From: Endozoicomonas sp. G2_1
GTDB lineage: Bacteria; Pseudomonadota; Gammaproteobacteria; Enterobacterales; Alteromonadaceae
Length of the DNA stretch: 64,000 nt
Direction: 5' to 3'
Assembly: GCF_017744155.1 (NCBI RefSeq)
Contig: NZ_JAGHQT010000001.1
Coordinates: 248,001 to 312,000, forward strand
In this document: positions 9,401 through 16,228 of the stretch, one piece after another
How positions within the stretch are numbered: position 1 is the first letter of the stretch
Layout of the letters: each line of letters begins with the position of its first letter
The notes under the pieces: model-generated
Told to the model about the DNA's origin: nothing
Database searches by the model: none
The model's input: only the letters and a program-made list of their open reading frames with translations
Translations under genes and position numbers: made by a program

Positions 9401-11036
9401 AGTTGTAATCTACGACCGACAATTTACTATTGTCGATATTAATCAGGCATTTATTCGCATAACTGGTAAGTCTAAAAAACAAATGCTTGGCACCCCAATG
9501 CATTTTGCACAGTACTCAGATATTTTTAATCAAAGTATTAAAAAGAACGTAATTAAAAACGGCAGTTGGCACGGTGAAATAGAAAACCGTCGAGAAAATA
9601 GCGAAGTATTTTTGACTGAACTTAGCCTAGATATCATCAAAGATGACGCTGGCAGTATATCTCATTTTGTCGGTGTCTTTTCCGATATCACTAAACGTAA
9701 AGAAACCGAAGCTGAGCTCAGAAAACTTGCGAATTCAGATACGCTAACTGGGTTACCAAACCGCTCTTATTTTCAAGCTAATCAGCTTCGTTTGGTCAAA
9801 AACAAAGTACCACATGCCCTGCTGGTTTTTGATTTAGACAACTTTAAAAAGATTAACGATTCACTAGGTCATGAAGCAGGCGATGTCCTGTTGTGTAAAG
9901 TAGCAGAGCGCATTTTAAATATTGGTCGTCAGCAAGATACCGTTTATCGCTTAGGTGGCGATGAGTTTAGTTTAGTAATTGAAAACACCAATGACATTCA
10001 TACCATTACATCTATTGCTAAAGAGATACTGGCAGCAATCGCTCAACCTTTGCGCATTAAGAACCAAGAGCTAGTGTTGTATAGTAGTATTGGTATAGTG
10101 CTATACCCAGAAGATGGTGTTAGCCCGCAAGAATTACTCAAAAACGCAGATACAGCCATGTATCACGCGAAGAACCTAGGTGGTAACCGCTATCAATTTT
10201 TTAGCGAATCAATGAATAAGCAAGCAGTTCAGCGATTGCAAGTTGAAAACTTGATTCGACATGGCCTAAAAGGCGATTTCTTCTCTGTTTTCTATCAACC
10301 TAAGATAAATATTGCTTCAGGTAAAGTGTCAGGCATGGAAGCGCTTGTCAGATTTGACATGCCAAATAAAGGTGTCATCAGTCCAAGCGTCTTTATTCCA
10401 GTATCTGAAGAAACAGGTCAAATAATCGACATTGGTGAAGTAGTATTGCGCAAAGCTTGTTTTGCAACCAAAAAATGGGTAGACGCCGGTTTATTTGACG
10501 GTCGTATGGCTGTCAATTTATCGGCAGTACAATTTACTCAACCGAACCTCGTTTCAGTGATTGAAAGTGCGCTTACAGAGAGCCAGTTACCGGCTAAGTA
10601 TTTAGAGCTTGAAATTACCGAAGGTACAGTAATGGACTCACCGCAAAAGGCGATAGAAACCATGCTGCAAATTCGCGCAATGGGAATTAACTTGTCTTTA
10701 GATGACTTTGGTACTGGCTATTCATCTCTAGCGTATTTAAAACGCTTTCCACTAAATACTCTTAAAATAGATAAAGCTTTTGTTGATGACATTGAGCACT
10801 CTGAGCAAGGCCGTAACATGGTAGCAACTATTGTCACCATTGCTCATAATCTAGGTTTGAACGTGGTTGCGGAAGGCGTAGAAACAAACCAACAATTACA
10901 ATATCTCGCTAGTTTGCGCTGTGAACAGCTTCAAGGTTATTTATACAGTAAACCGTTACCTGAGAAAGACTTTCATAACTATTTGCTGTCCCACAGTATT
11001 ACTGACAAATCTACGACGTTTAAAAAATCTAGATAA
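6468..11036 (+). CDS. Beta-propeller sensor with PAS-PAS-GGDEF-EAL output (cyclic-di-GMP enzyme)
   Basis: A very large (up to 1,522 residues) membrane sensor. In order: a hydrophobic signal segment (about 30-45); Reg_prop beta-propeller repeats to about 660 (GLSQNYVYSITQDNDGFIWI is a typical blade); a Y_Y_Y-type domain before about 795; one TM helix near 805-825; two PAS/PAC modules; GGDEF with intact RLGGDEF; EAL with intact EALVRF, DDFGTGYSS and EGVET. Both c-di-GMP synthesis and hydrolysis motifs are complete. The propeller should be periplasmic and the enzymes cytoplasmic. There is no ATG in the N-terminal region: GTG at 6468 is the longest option, without a clear ribosome-binding site, so the start is uncertain. 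Ligand unknown. Confidence 0.9.
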   Translation: MLKGYNVVYLLVTKFRLLLDSKITRSTQCILFSLISLVLSFSIHSENLQLDAPLKFQQLSVKDGLSQNYVYSITQDNDGFIWIATQDGLNRYDGYEFKYYRHNLSSKNSIADNFIRKVFVDKQNNLWVGTQNGLSRYNRDIDSFVNYKHYANDVSTLSDNIIWDIYQDHKGVIWVSTELGIHKYNSVNDTFNRVRIRGVTDKLREVRTIFQDNQGNYWLGTYDQGIFIANNTFSFATSLQNNNKLNLSIDAQALYDMKEINNQYWLATEKGAYVISKDFSVEQQFTVENGLLSNTVRAIAKQSNDDIWLGTSNGISTVRVLDNHISNYQSESHHMSLSDDQVMDIFASSNGSLWIGTLKGLNQFTPLSTVFKHQLYDFDNEHISVEVMTKTPDDKLWFASVEKGLNYIDNEIVTNIPLNLGKEIVQLKSDSHGTLWLVTTGNQLLKYSPETFSYIKIEQWFNQSDFNAFTELTIINDSIWFLDNSGQLKSFNLNNYDFTIHTNASEQVLTGLHNQEQKYIWSVTGSNELIKFNIADGKQKKYTIASNSEFSFLSVNNIHVSDNYVWLSSLSQGIALIDLNNLKSTVFNENSGLTNNFINACIIDQNSAAWCSTNKGINVIDPHLLKSQAFYTDFALTDIEFISHSSLKYSSDSFFFGGLNGIVEFNPLTLKALNTQISPPSFNKLLIANKPVSIEIPPVKVKDKFTLRESLNKLTTLTLKHAQSPFSIEFSSPNADLPEQLGYKYRLKGLEERWIDSGENNRRATYTNLSAGEYIFELQAYDIYHPENHKTRQLTIKILPPWWLSNIAKAAYTLLALLVIGYFVQQYRYKRQYNLQIKLSEERLKLSLWGSGDEMWDWNITSGKIYRSNIWGTLDFPQDGKRSNKVEYSNIHPQDIKRVQSALKHHFDDDCKHFEATYRVQDKTNKWVWILDRGKIVDRDDDNKPTRMTGTLKDISHIKKAEERLKLFAKCIESISDAVVIYDRQFTIVDINQAFIRITGKSKKQMLGTPMHFAQYSDIFNQSIKKNVIKNGSWHGEIENRRENSEVFLTELSLDIIKDDAGSISHFVGVFSDITKRKETEAELRKLANSDTLTGLPNRSYFQANQLRLVKNKVPHALLVFDLDNFKKINDSLGHEAGDVLLCKVAERILNIGRQQDTVYRLGGDEFSLVIENTNDIHTITSIAKEILAAIAQPLRIKNQELVLYSSIGIVLYPEDGVSPQELLKNADTAMYHAKNLGGNRYQFFSESMNKQAVQRLQVENLIRHGLKGDFFSVFYQPKINIASGKVSGMEALVRFDMPNKGVISPSVFIPVSEETGQIIDIGEVVLRKACFATKKWVDAGLFDGRMAVNLSAVQFTQPNLVSVIESALTESQLPAKYLELEITEGTVMDSPQKAIETMLQIRAMGINLSLDDFGTGYSSLAYLKRFPLNTLKIDKAFVDDIEHSEQGRNMVATIVTIAHNLGLNVVAEGVETNQQLQYLASLRCEQLQGYLYSKPLPEKDFHNYLLSHSITDKSTTFKKSR

Positions 11037-11110
11037 TTTTATAACCGTCAAAAAATTACCGTATTTCAAATATATCGCTACAGCCCAATAACTATATGAC
11101 CTAGTATCTT

Positions 11111-11126
11111 TGGCACAAAAATAGCT
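11111..11126 (+). promoter_or_regulatory. Sigma-54 (RpoN) promoter of the repeat-peptide gene
   Basis: TGGCACAAAAATAGCT matches the -24/-12 consensus TGGCAC-N5-TTGCW with one mismatch. The invariant GG and GC are separated correctly (12 bases between the first G of each). Predicted transcription start is near 11137, leaving a leader of about 28 bases with AAGGG before the ATG at 11165. Sigma-54 promoters need an enhancer-binding activator; none is encoded nearby. Confidence 0.7.
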
Positions 11127-11164
11127 TAACTCTTAATAGTTTATTAACACTTAAGGGTAAAGCT

Positions 11165-11602
11165 ATGATTAACGAAATTATTTTGGCACTTGGGATGGCT
11201 AACACACCAGCAACAGTTGAATCACACGATTTAGCGGTTTATGAAACAGCTACTCGTCGCGGTATGATTCGTATTTCAAATGAGTTAGACACACAAGAGT
11301 CAGCTACTCGTCGCGGTATGATTCGCATTTCAAATGAGTTAGACACGCAAGAGTCAGCTACTCGTCGTGGTATGATTCGCATCTCAAATGAGTTAGACGC
11401 GCAAGAGTCAGCTACTCGTCGCGGTATGATTCGTATTTCAAATGAGTTAGACACGCAAGAGTCCGCTACTCGTCGTGGTATGATTCGCATCTCAAATGAG
11501 TTAGACACGCAAGAGTCAGCTACTCGTCGCGGTATGATTCGTATTTCAAATGAGTTAGACACGCAAGAGTCAGCTACTCGTCGCGGTATGATTCGTATTT
11601 AG
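11165..11602 (+). CDS. Unrecognised repeat protein: 28-residue leader plus 18-residue tandem repeats
   Basis: I do not recognise this 145-residue protein. Residues 1-28 form a unique, mildly hydrophobic leader without a basic signal-peptide start. Six full copies of ATRRGMIRISNELDTQES follow, then half a copy ending exactly at RRGMIRI and a stop. Each unit has a basic half (three Arg) and an acidic half (two Glu, one Asp). Differences among units are synonymous except one Thr-to-Ala in unit three, so the peptide sequence appears to be selected. A sigma-54 promoter and AAGGG precede it, and a 33-codon gene with its own ribosome-binding site follows by 9 bases. Possible roles (inference only): a multi-core peptide precursor cleaved at repeat boundaries, or a repetitive assembling or binding protein. 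No modification enzyme or exporter is adjacent. Confidence 0.75.
   Translation: MINEIILALGMANTPATVESHDLAVYETATRRGMIRISNELDTQESATRRGMIRISNELDTQESATRRGMIRISNELDAQESATRRGMIRISNELDTQESATRRGMIRISNELDTQESATRRGMIRISNELDTQESATRRGMIRI
11249..11599 (+). repeat. 54-bp in-frame tandem repeat, six copies plus a 27-bp partial copy
   Basis: Units begin GCTACTCG and run head to tail without spacers. Silent variants at Arg4, Arg8 and Ile9 group units 1, 4 and 6 together and units 3 and 5 together, which suggests duplication of blocks larger than one unit. The last copy stops after nine codons at TAG. Confidence 0.95.
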
Positions 11603-11611
11603 GAGCATATT

Positions 11612-11713
11612 ATGATTAAGCTGTTAAAAGACTTTTTCTTAGTTAGCCCTAAGGCAAACAAAATTGCTATGTCGATAGAAATCAAGGAAATTCAAGCAAC
11701 TAAAGGATGGTAA
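11612..11713 (+). CDS. Small hypothetical protein (33 aa) after the repeat-peptide gene
   Basis: ATG at 11612 with AGGAG six bases upstream gives a 33-residue basic peptide starting MIKLLKDFFLVSPKANKIAM and ending in Lys-Gly-Trp. The strong ribosome-binding site overlaps the stop codon region of the repeat gene, so the two are probably translated from one sigma-54 transcript. No motif is recognisable. It could be a co-acting peptide or an unrelated small protein. The next gene is convergent (stop at 11787). Confidence 0.55.
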   Translation: MIKLLKDFFLVSPKANKIAMSIEIKEIQATKGW

Positions 11714-11786
11714 TTGTGCATACCCGCATCACTAGAACCAAATAACAAGGATGTTATCGGTTATCTACTCATATTGCTGCAGAACG

Positions 11787-11981
11787 TTAAGATAAGCCGT
11801 TTTCTCTCATATAAGTGGCAACTGACTGCATATCACCAAACGCTCCAAGTAACATGTCTTTTGCGCGCTCTCGTGCAGACTGATTTTCAGAAGACCGAAT
11901 AATATTAACCCATGTCTCTACCAAAACTTTAGGCGGAAGAGTATTGGCAGACAAATCTTTATTGCTAGCTTTGTTAGTCAC
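11787..11981 (-). CDS. Small hypothetical protein (64 aa)
   Basis: GTG at 11981 gives a 64-residue soluble protein with a helical, charged composition (LPPKVLVETWVNIIR, then ARERAKDMLLGAFGD). It reads like a conserved small protein rather than a random frame, but I cannot name a family. It lies 29 bases downstream of the small membrane-protein gene at 12211 in the same direction, so the two may share a transcript. The ribosome-binding site is weak (TAGG). A 62-codon opposite-strand frame overlapping it looks like a shadow. Confidence 0.55.
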   Translation of the reverse strand: MTNKASNKDLSANTLPPKVLVETWVNIIRSSENQSARERAKDMLLGAFGDMQSVATYMRENGLS

Positions 11982-12010
11982 GATATTAACCTATAGTCTT
12001 GAGAATAATA

Positions 12011-12211
12011 TTAAGCATTAAAGGTCAAACAATTAAGACCAAAAGACTGATAATGCTTCATGCGTTTTTTCATACAAAACATTGGCCATAACAAAGGCCC
12101 AAAGACAACACCAGCAAACGCCCAGCGTCTGCGACCTAAGCCACTCATCAACGCTTGACAGTAAAAGAATAGCCCAGACAAAACAGCTAAACAGGCCAAC
12201 ACCAACAACAT
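12011..12211 (-). CDS. Small inner-membrane protein (66 aa)
   Basis: ATG at 12211 is preceded by AGAGGT at suitable spacing and by an extended -10 promoter. The protein has two hydrophobic segments (about residues 1-20 and 30-45) separated by a basic LGRRRW turn and ends in a short cytoplasmic-looking tail. I do not recognise the family. A second frame starting four bases upstream at a TTG is judged a shadow. It lies between the fadJ terminator and the 64-residue gene. Confidence 0.65.
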   Translation of the reverse strand: MLLVLACLAVLSGLFFYCQALMSGLGRRRWAFAGVVFGPLLWPMFCMKKRMKHYQSFGLNCLTFNA

Positions 12212-12240
12212 ACAACTACCTCTGGCAAAATCGAGCCAAT

Positions 12241-12249
12241 ATTATAGCA
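12241..12249 (-). promoter_or_regulatory. Extended -10 promoter for the small membrane-protein gene
   Basis: On the minus strand the sequence reads TGCTATAAT, a perfect -10 with the extended TGn element. The predicted start is about 23 bases before the ATG at 12211. No good -35 is visible, as is common for extended -10 promoters. Confidence 0.55.
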
Positions 12250-12317
12250 AGTTAAATAGAACTAATAATTAACTTTGTGTGAAAAATGACTGCAGTATTA
12301 GATTTTAAATACAAAAA

Positions 12318-12339
12318 GAGGGGCAATGTCTTGCCCCTC
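12318..12339 (-). terminator. Rho-independent terminator of fadIJ
   Basis: A 9-bp stem (GAGGGGCAA/TTGCCCCTC) with a 4-base loop lies downstream of fadJ. On the minus strand it is followed by TTTTT (A-run at 12313-12317). Confidence 0.9.
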
Positions 12340-12393
12340 CTTATGGAATGTTAATGCCGCTTAACGGCAACTAACTGCATTAAACAGATATGG

Positions 12394-14625
12394 CTAGTAA
12401 AAGCTCTCACCTGCTTCAGCCATAGCAACTAACTTATCACACGGGGTAAAACGATCGCCATGTTCATTGGCCCAGTGATTTAACTGTTTAACTACAGCAA
12501 CTAAACCAACCTTATCCATGTAGCGGAAAGGACCACCTAGGAATGGTGGGAAACCGATACCAAAAATAGCACCGATATCACCATCACGAGCATTGCGAAT
12601 AATGCCCTCGCCCAGACAACGAGCAGCCTCGTTCAGCATCAAGTACAAGCAGCGCTTCGCAACTTCCTGCTCAGACAAACGCCCTTCAGGCTCAATATTT
12701 AACAAGCGATAAATGCTGGTATCAACTTGTTTGCCTTTTTTAGCAAATAGTCCTTTGCCTGATTTCTCGTACAAATAGAAACCTTTCTTAGCTTTCTTAC
12801 CCAGACGGCCATCAGCAATCAACTTATCAAAAGCCGCAGGTGCTTCAAAACGATCGCCAAGTTCAGCCTTCAAAATAGGACTGATTTTAGCACCGATATC
12901 AATACCCACTTCATCGAGCAACTGCATCGGCCCAACCGGGAAGCCAAAGTTAACCAGAGCTCGGTCAAGCTTGTCGATAGGTTCACCTTGCAACAAAATG
13001 TTAGCGGCTTCATTCATATACGGCGCCAAAATGCGATTGACGTAAAAACCCGCCTTATCTTTAACAACAATCGGTGTCTTACCTTGCTTTTTAGCAAAAG
13101 CTACGGTCGTTGAAATAGTTTGATCTGAAGTGCCTTCATGAGCAATGATTTCAGCAAGCGGCATTTTATCTACTGGCGAAAAGTAATGCAGACCAATGAC
13201 GTTTTCTGGACGTTTCGCTTTTGCGGCAATCTGACCAATCGGCAAACTAGAAGTATTGCTGGCAAAAATAGTGTTCTCGCCACAATGCTGTTCAATGTCA
13301 GCAACCATCTGCTGTTTTAATGACAAGTCTTCAAATACCGCTTCAACTACAATATCGACGTCTTTGAAACCGGTATAATCAACAGTACCAGTAACCATGG
13401 CTAACTGCTTTTGCATTTCACTTTTGCGAATAAAGCGACGTTTAACCTTTTTGTTCAGCAAATCGTAGCTGTATTTCAACGCATGGCTAATACCTTGGTG
13501 GCTGATATCTTTCAATCTCACCGGTAGTTTCGCTTTTGTTGCGGTAACAAACGAAATACCACCGCCCATTAAGCCACCGCCTAAAACAGCAACGGCATTT
13601 AATTTTTCGGCTTTAACGCCGGCAACGCCCTGCTCTTTTTTCATTTCAGTGGTTGCAAAAAAGATATTGCGCAGTTGAGCTGATTCAGGGCTCATGACAA
13701 GTTCGCCGAAATGGTCTGCCTCTACTTGATAGCCAACTGCTGAAGCTTGCTCAACACCCGCACGAACACAATCAATAATCTTTAATGGCGCAGGATAATT
13801 TCCTTTGGTTTTCGCCGCTACCGTTTTACTCGCTTGCGAAAATACCACTTGGCGACCATAGCGATTATTTTCTAGCGCCTTATCAAGTAAGCTTTGTTTG
13901 CGCTGTTTAGGTTTTAAGCCTTTTTTAGCTTGTGCAAGAGCCATTTTTTCGGCCGTTTTCACCAACACACTCGCCGGTACAACATCGTCAACAAGACCCG
14001 CTTTTAACGCTTGTTTCGCGCGCAGTTGTTTACCTGTTAACATCATGTCTAATGCTTTTTGAATACCAACCAATTTAGGTAAACGCTGAGTACCGCCACC
14101 ACCAGGTAGTAAGCCCAACTGAACTTCCGGCAAACCTAGTGCAGTATTGCCACTGTCAGTACATACGCGTTGATGACAGGCCATTGCCAACTCTAAACCG
14201 CCGCCTAAACACGGGCCGTCAATTGCAGCCACAATCGGTACAGAAAGTTGCTCTAGTTGTTGAAAGATCATTTGCGCTTGACGTGAAATAGCCACCACTT
14301 CAGCGCTGGTATTACAAGCTGCTAGCATGTTGACATCAGCACCGGCAACAAATGAGCCCTTTTTACCACTGAGTAAAATCACACCTTTAATAGTGCTGTC
14401 AGCTTTGATTGCTTGCAGCGTTTGTGACACTTCATCGGCAAACTCAGCTTTTAACGTGTTCATGGTATCGCCAACGACATCCATAATAAGATGGGCTATA
14501 CCTGACTCTTGACGCACTAAGGTAAATGTTGATGCTTTGCTCTCTGTGCTTTCAACTTGTTCAATCACTTGATCATTGGCCTGATCAACATCTGTAGCTT
14601 GGTCTTTCACTTTTTTATCAGCCAT
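12394..14625 (-). CDS. fadJ: Fatty-acid oxidation complex alpha subunit FadJ
   Basis: FadJ combines enoyl-CoA hydratase and 3-hydroxyacyl-CoA dehydrogenase (plus epimerase) activities and pairs with the thiolase FadI. In 743 residues: a low-complexity N-terminal extension to about 33, the crotonase domain with GGGLELAMACH (E145) and GLPEVQLGLLPGGGGTQRLP (E166 region), then the NAD-binding motif GGGLMGGG (349-356) and the dehydrogenase block LHYFSPVDKMPLAEI. The extension makes it about 30 residues longer than E. coli FadJ (714). Its ATG overlaps the fadI stop by one base (TAATG), indicating translational coupling. Confidence 0.96.
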   Translation of the reverse strand: MADKKVKDQATDVDQANDQVIEQVESTESKASTFTLVRQESGIAHLIMDVVGDTMNTLKAEFADEVSQTLQAIKADSTIKGVILLSGKKGSFVAGADVNMLAACNTSAEVVAISRQAQMIFQQLEQLSVPIVAAIDGPCLGGGLELAMACHQRVCTDSGNTALGLPEVQLGLLPGGGGTQRLPKLVGIQKALDMMLTGKQLRAKQALKAGLVDDVVPASVLVKTAEKMALAQAKKGLKPKQRKQSLLDKALENNRYGRQVVFSQASKTVAAKTKGNYPAPLKIIDCVRAGVEQASAVGYQVEADHFGELVMSPESAQLRNIFFATTEMKKEQGVAGVKAEKLNAVAVLGGGLMGGGISFVTATKAKLPVRLKDISHQGISHALKYSYDLLNKKVKRRFIRKSEMQKQLAMVTGTVDYTGFKDVDIVVEAVFEDLSLKQQMVADIEQHCGENTIFASNTSSLPIGQIAAKAKRPENVIGLHYFSPVDKMPLAEIIAHEGTSDQTISTTVAFAKKQGKTPIVVKDKAGFYVNRILAPYMNEAANILLQGEPIDKLDRALVNFGFPVGPMQLLDEVGIDIGAKISPILKAELGDRFEAPAAFDKLIADGRLGKKAKKGFYLYEKSGKGLFAKKGKQVDTSIYRLLNIEPEGRLSEQEVAKRCLYLMLNEAARCLGEGIIRNARDGDIGAIFGIGFPPFLGGPFRYMDKVGLVAVVKQLNHWANEHGDRFTPCDKLVAMAEAGESFY

Positions 14626-15932
14626 TAGTTAGTCTCCACAATCATTGCTGCACCTAAACCGCCAGCTGCACATGCGGTAGTTAAACCGACACCACCACCT
14701 CGGCGTTTAAGTTCGTTTAACGTTTGGGTGATCAAACGAGCGCCAGTTGCGGCAAACGGATGTCCATAAGCTAAAGAGCCGCCCATCACATTAAATTTAG
14801 TCATATCAATTTCACCAATCGCTTGGTCTTGGCCCAGTTGCTCCCTAGCAAACTTGCGGCTGGCAAACATTTTCACGTTGGCTAGTGTTTGTGCGGCAAA
14901 AGCTTCGTGCATTTCCACAAGATCTAAATCGGCTAATGTCATACCCGCTCGTTTCAAGGCAATTGGGGTTGCATAACTTGGCCCCATTAACATGTCTTGC
15001 CAAACATCAATGGCAGAAAAGCCGTAACTGCGGATATAACCCAGTGGCTCATAACCGAGCTCTTTTGCGCGCCCTTCACGCATAAGCAAAACAGCTGCAG
15101 CACCATCCGTTAATGGCGTACTGTTAGCGGCAGTCACACTACCGTGCTTGCGATCAAATACCGGCTTGAGCTTGGCATAACCATCTAATACAGAGTTCTC
15201 GCGAATACAGTTATCTTTCTCAATAAACTGCTTATAAGGCTCTGGATGTGCAGTCATGACTTCATCCGCCAATTTGCCCTGCTGCCAACTTTCGGTCGCT
15301 AACGTGTGAGAACGGTGAGCAAGTTCGTCTTGTGCTTCTCGGGTTATGCCGTGGGTTTTCGCCATTTGCTCGGCGGTTTGCCCCATAGATAAGCCAGTTG
15401 AATACTCTGCAACTGCAGGCGGTACTGGCAATAAATCTTTCAAACCTAACTGGCGAACTAGATTAAATTTTTGGCCAAAGGTTTTAGCTTTTGACAAATC
15501 GAGTAGCGTTTTAGCCAGCTTTTTACTCACGCCGATCGGCGCCACTGAAGATGAATCAGCACCACCAGCAATACCAACATCAACGACACCCGCCATAATC
15601 GACTCAGCAACATTGACGGTCGACTGAAAGCTGGTCGCACAGGCGCGAGAAACACTGTAAGCATCAGTATGTACATTCATACCTGTGCCAAGCACGATTT
15701 CACGGGCGATGTTTGGTGCTTCAGGCATTTGAACAACTTGACCAAAAACCAACTGATCAATCACTTTTGGGTCGAGATCGTGTTTTTTGATTAATTCATT
15801 AACCACCATTTTACCTAGATCAACGGCTGGTACACCGTGATAAGCCGTTGCTTGCTTGGCAAATGGCGTGCGTAAGCCAGAAACGATCGCTATGCGCTCG
15901 CCACTGCCTGTTGTAAGTCGGGTTTGTGTCAT
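14625..15932 (-). CDS. fadI: 3-ketoacyl-CoA thiolase FadI
   Basis: FadI cleaves 3-ketoacyl-CoA to acetyl-CoA and a shortened acyl-CoA. It has 435 residues (E. coli 436). The acylated cysteine is C98 in [10 protein letters not shown], the histidine lies in [16 protein letters not shown], and the second cysteine in TTACAAGG close to the C-terminus. All thiolase active-site elements are intact. It is the first gene of the fadIJ operon; the start at 15932 has AAGGGA upstream, just after a FadR-like operator and a good sigma-70 promoter. Confidence 0.96.
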   Translation of the reverse strand: MTQTRLTTGSGERIAIVSGLRTPFAKQATAYHGVPAVDLGKMVVNELIKKHDLDPKVIDQLVFGQVVQMPEAPNIAREIVLGTGMNVHTDAYSVSRACATSFQSTVNVAESIMAGVVDVGIAGGADSSSVAPIGVSKKLAKTLLDLSKAKTFGQKFNLVRQLGLKDLLPVPPAVAEYSTGLSMGQTAEQMAKTHGITREAQDELAHRSHTLATESWQQGKLADEVMTAHPEPYKQFIEKDNCIRENSVLDGYAKLKPVFDRKHGSVTAANSTPLTDGAAAVLLMREGRAKELGYEPLGYIRSYGFSAIDVWQDMLMGPSYATPIALKRAGMTLADLDLVEMHEAFAAQTLANVKMFASRKFAREQLGQDQAIGEIDMTKFNVMGGSLAYGHPFAATGARLITQTLNELKRRGGGVGLTTACAAGGLGAAMIVETN

Positions 15933-15949
15933 AATTTATCCCTTAGCTG

Positions 15950-15964
15950 AGAGGTCAGACCTCT
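15950..15964 (-). promoter_or_regulatory. FadR-like operator in the fadI leader
   Basis: AGAGGTCAGACCTCT is a perfect palindrome with 7-base arms around one base. Its core GGTCNGACC equals the core of the E. coli FadR consensus (CTGGTCNGACCAG). It would lie at about +8 to +22 relative to the predicted start, like the FadR site at E. coli fadB. Binding of acyl-CoA would relieve repression if the regulator is FadR; the fadR gene is not in the window. Confidence 0.6.
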
Positions 15965-15978
15965 TGGTTGTGGCATAG

Positions 15979-16006
15979 ATTTTAATCGCAAATGAAATTT
16001 TTTCAA
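15979..16006 (-). promoter_or_regulatory. Sigma-70 promoter of fadIJ
   Basis: On the minus strand: TTGAAA, a 16-base spacer, then TAAAAT, each hexamer 5/6 to consensus. The transcription start would be near 15972, placing the FadR-like palindrome just downstream. Confidence 0.6.
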
Positions 16007-16164
16007 CGGTAAAAGCAAAAGCAAATATAAAAGAGCTCAAACTCAAACAATAATTAAACACTACCCTTACTTATTACTCAATTAAAAACAACTAGTTAAC
16101 GATTAAATATAAACAATAAAAATAAGTGTTATAAACAATTACGATTAATTAACCAACAAAACCC

Positions 16165-16193
16165 TTGATAATACAAATAACAATTATTATCAT
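16165..16193 (+). promoter_or_regulatory. Promoter of the Ni-SOD operon overlapped by a Fur-like box
   Basis: TTGATA (16165-16170), a 17-base spacer and TATCAT (16188-16193) form a good sigma-70 promoter. Over the -10 lies TAACAATTATTATCA (16178-16192), matching the 7-1-7 Fur consensus TGATAATNATTATCA at 12 of 14 positions. Iron-bound Fur (or a nickel-responsive relative) would block this promoter. Confidence 0.5.
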
Positions 16194-16228
16194 TTAATTT
16201 ACTGATTGTGAATTTAGGACTAGAAGAA

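Noticed and set aside
11239-11562. 107-codon open frame on the opposite strand of the repeat gene
   Set aside because: It stays open only because the repeat length is a multiple of three; it has no promoter or ribosome-binding site, and the sense strand has both.
11249-11599. Regular repeats resembling a CRISPR array
   Set aside because: The 54-bp units are directly adjacent without spacers, stay in frame within an open gene and encode a conserved peptide; no cas gene is present.
11714-11902. 62-codon plus-strand frame after the 33-residue gene
   Set aside because: It overlaps the better-looking minus-strand gene at 11787-11981 and has no start signal or protein-like composition.
12033-12215. 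60-codon frame overlapping the small membrane-protein gene
   Set aside because: It would start at TTG, and the ribosome-binding site fits the ATG of the other frame, whose protein looks like a proper membrane protein.
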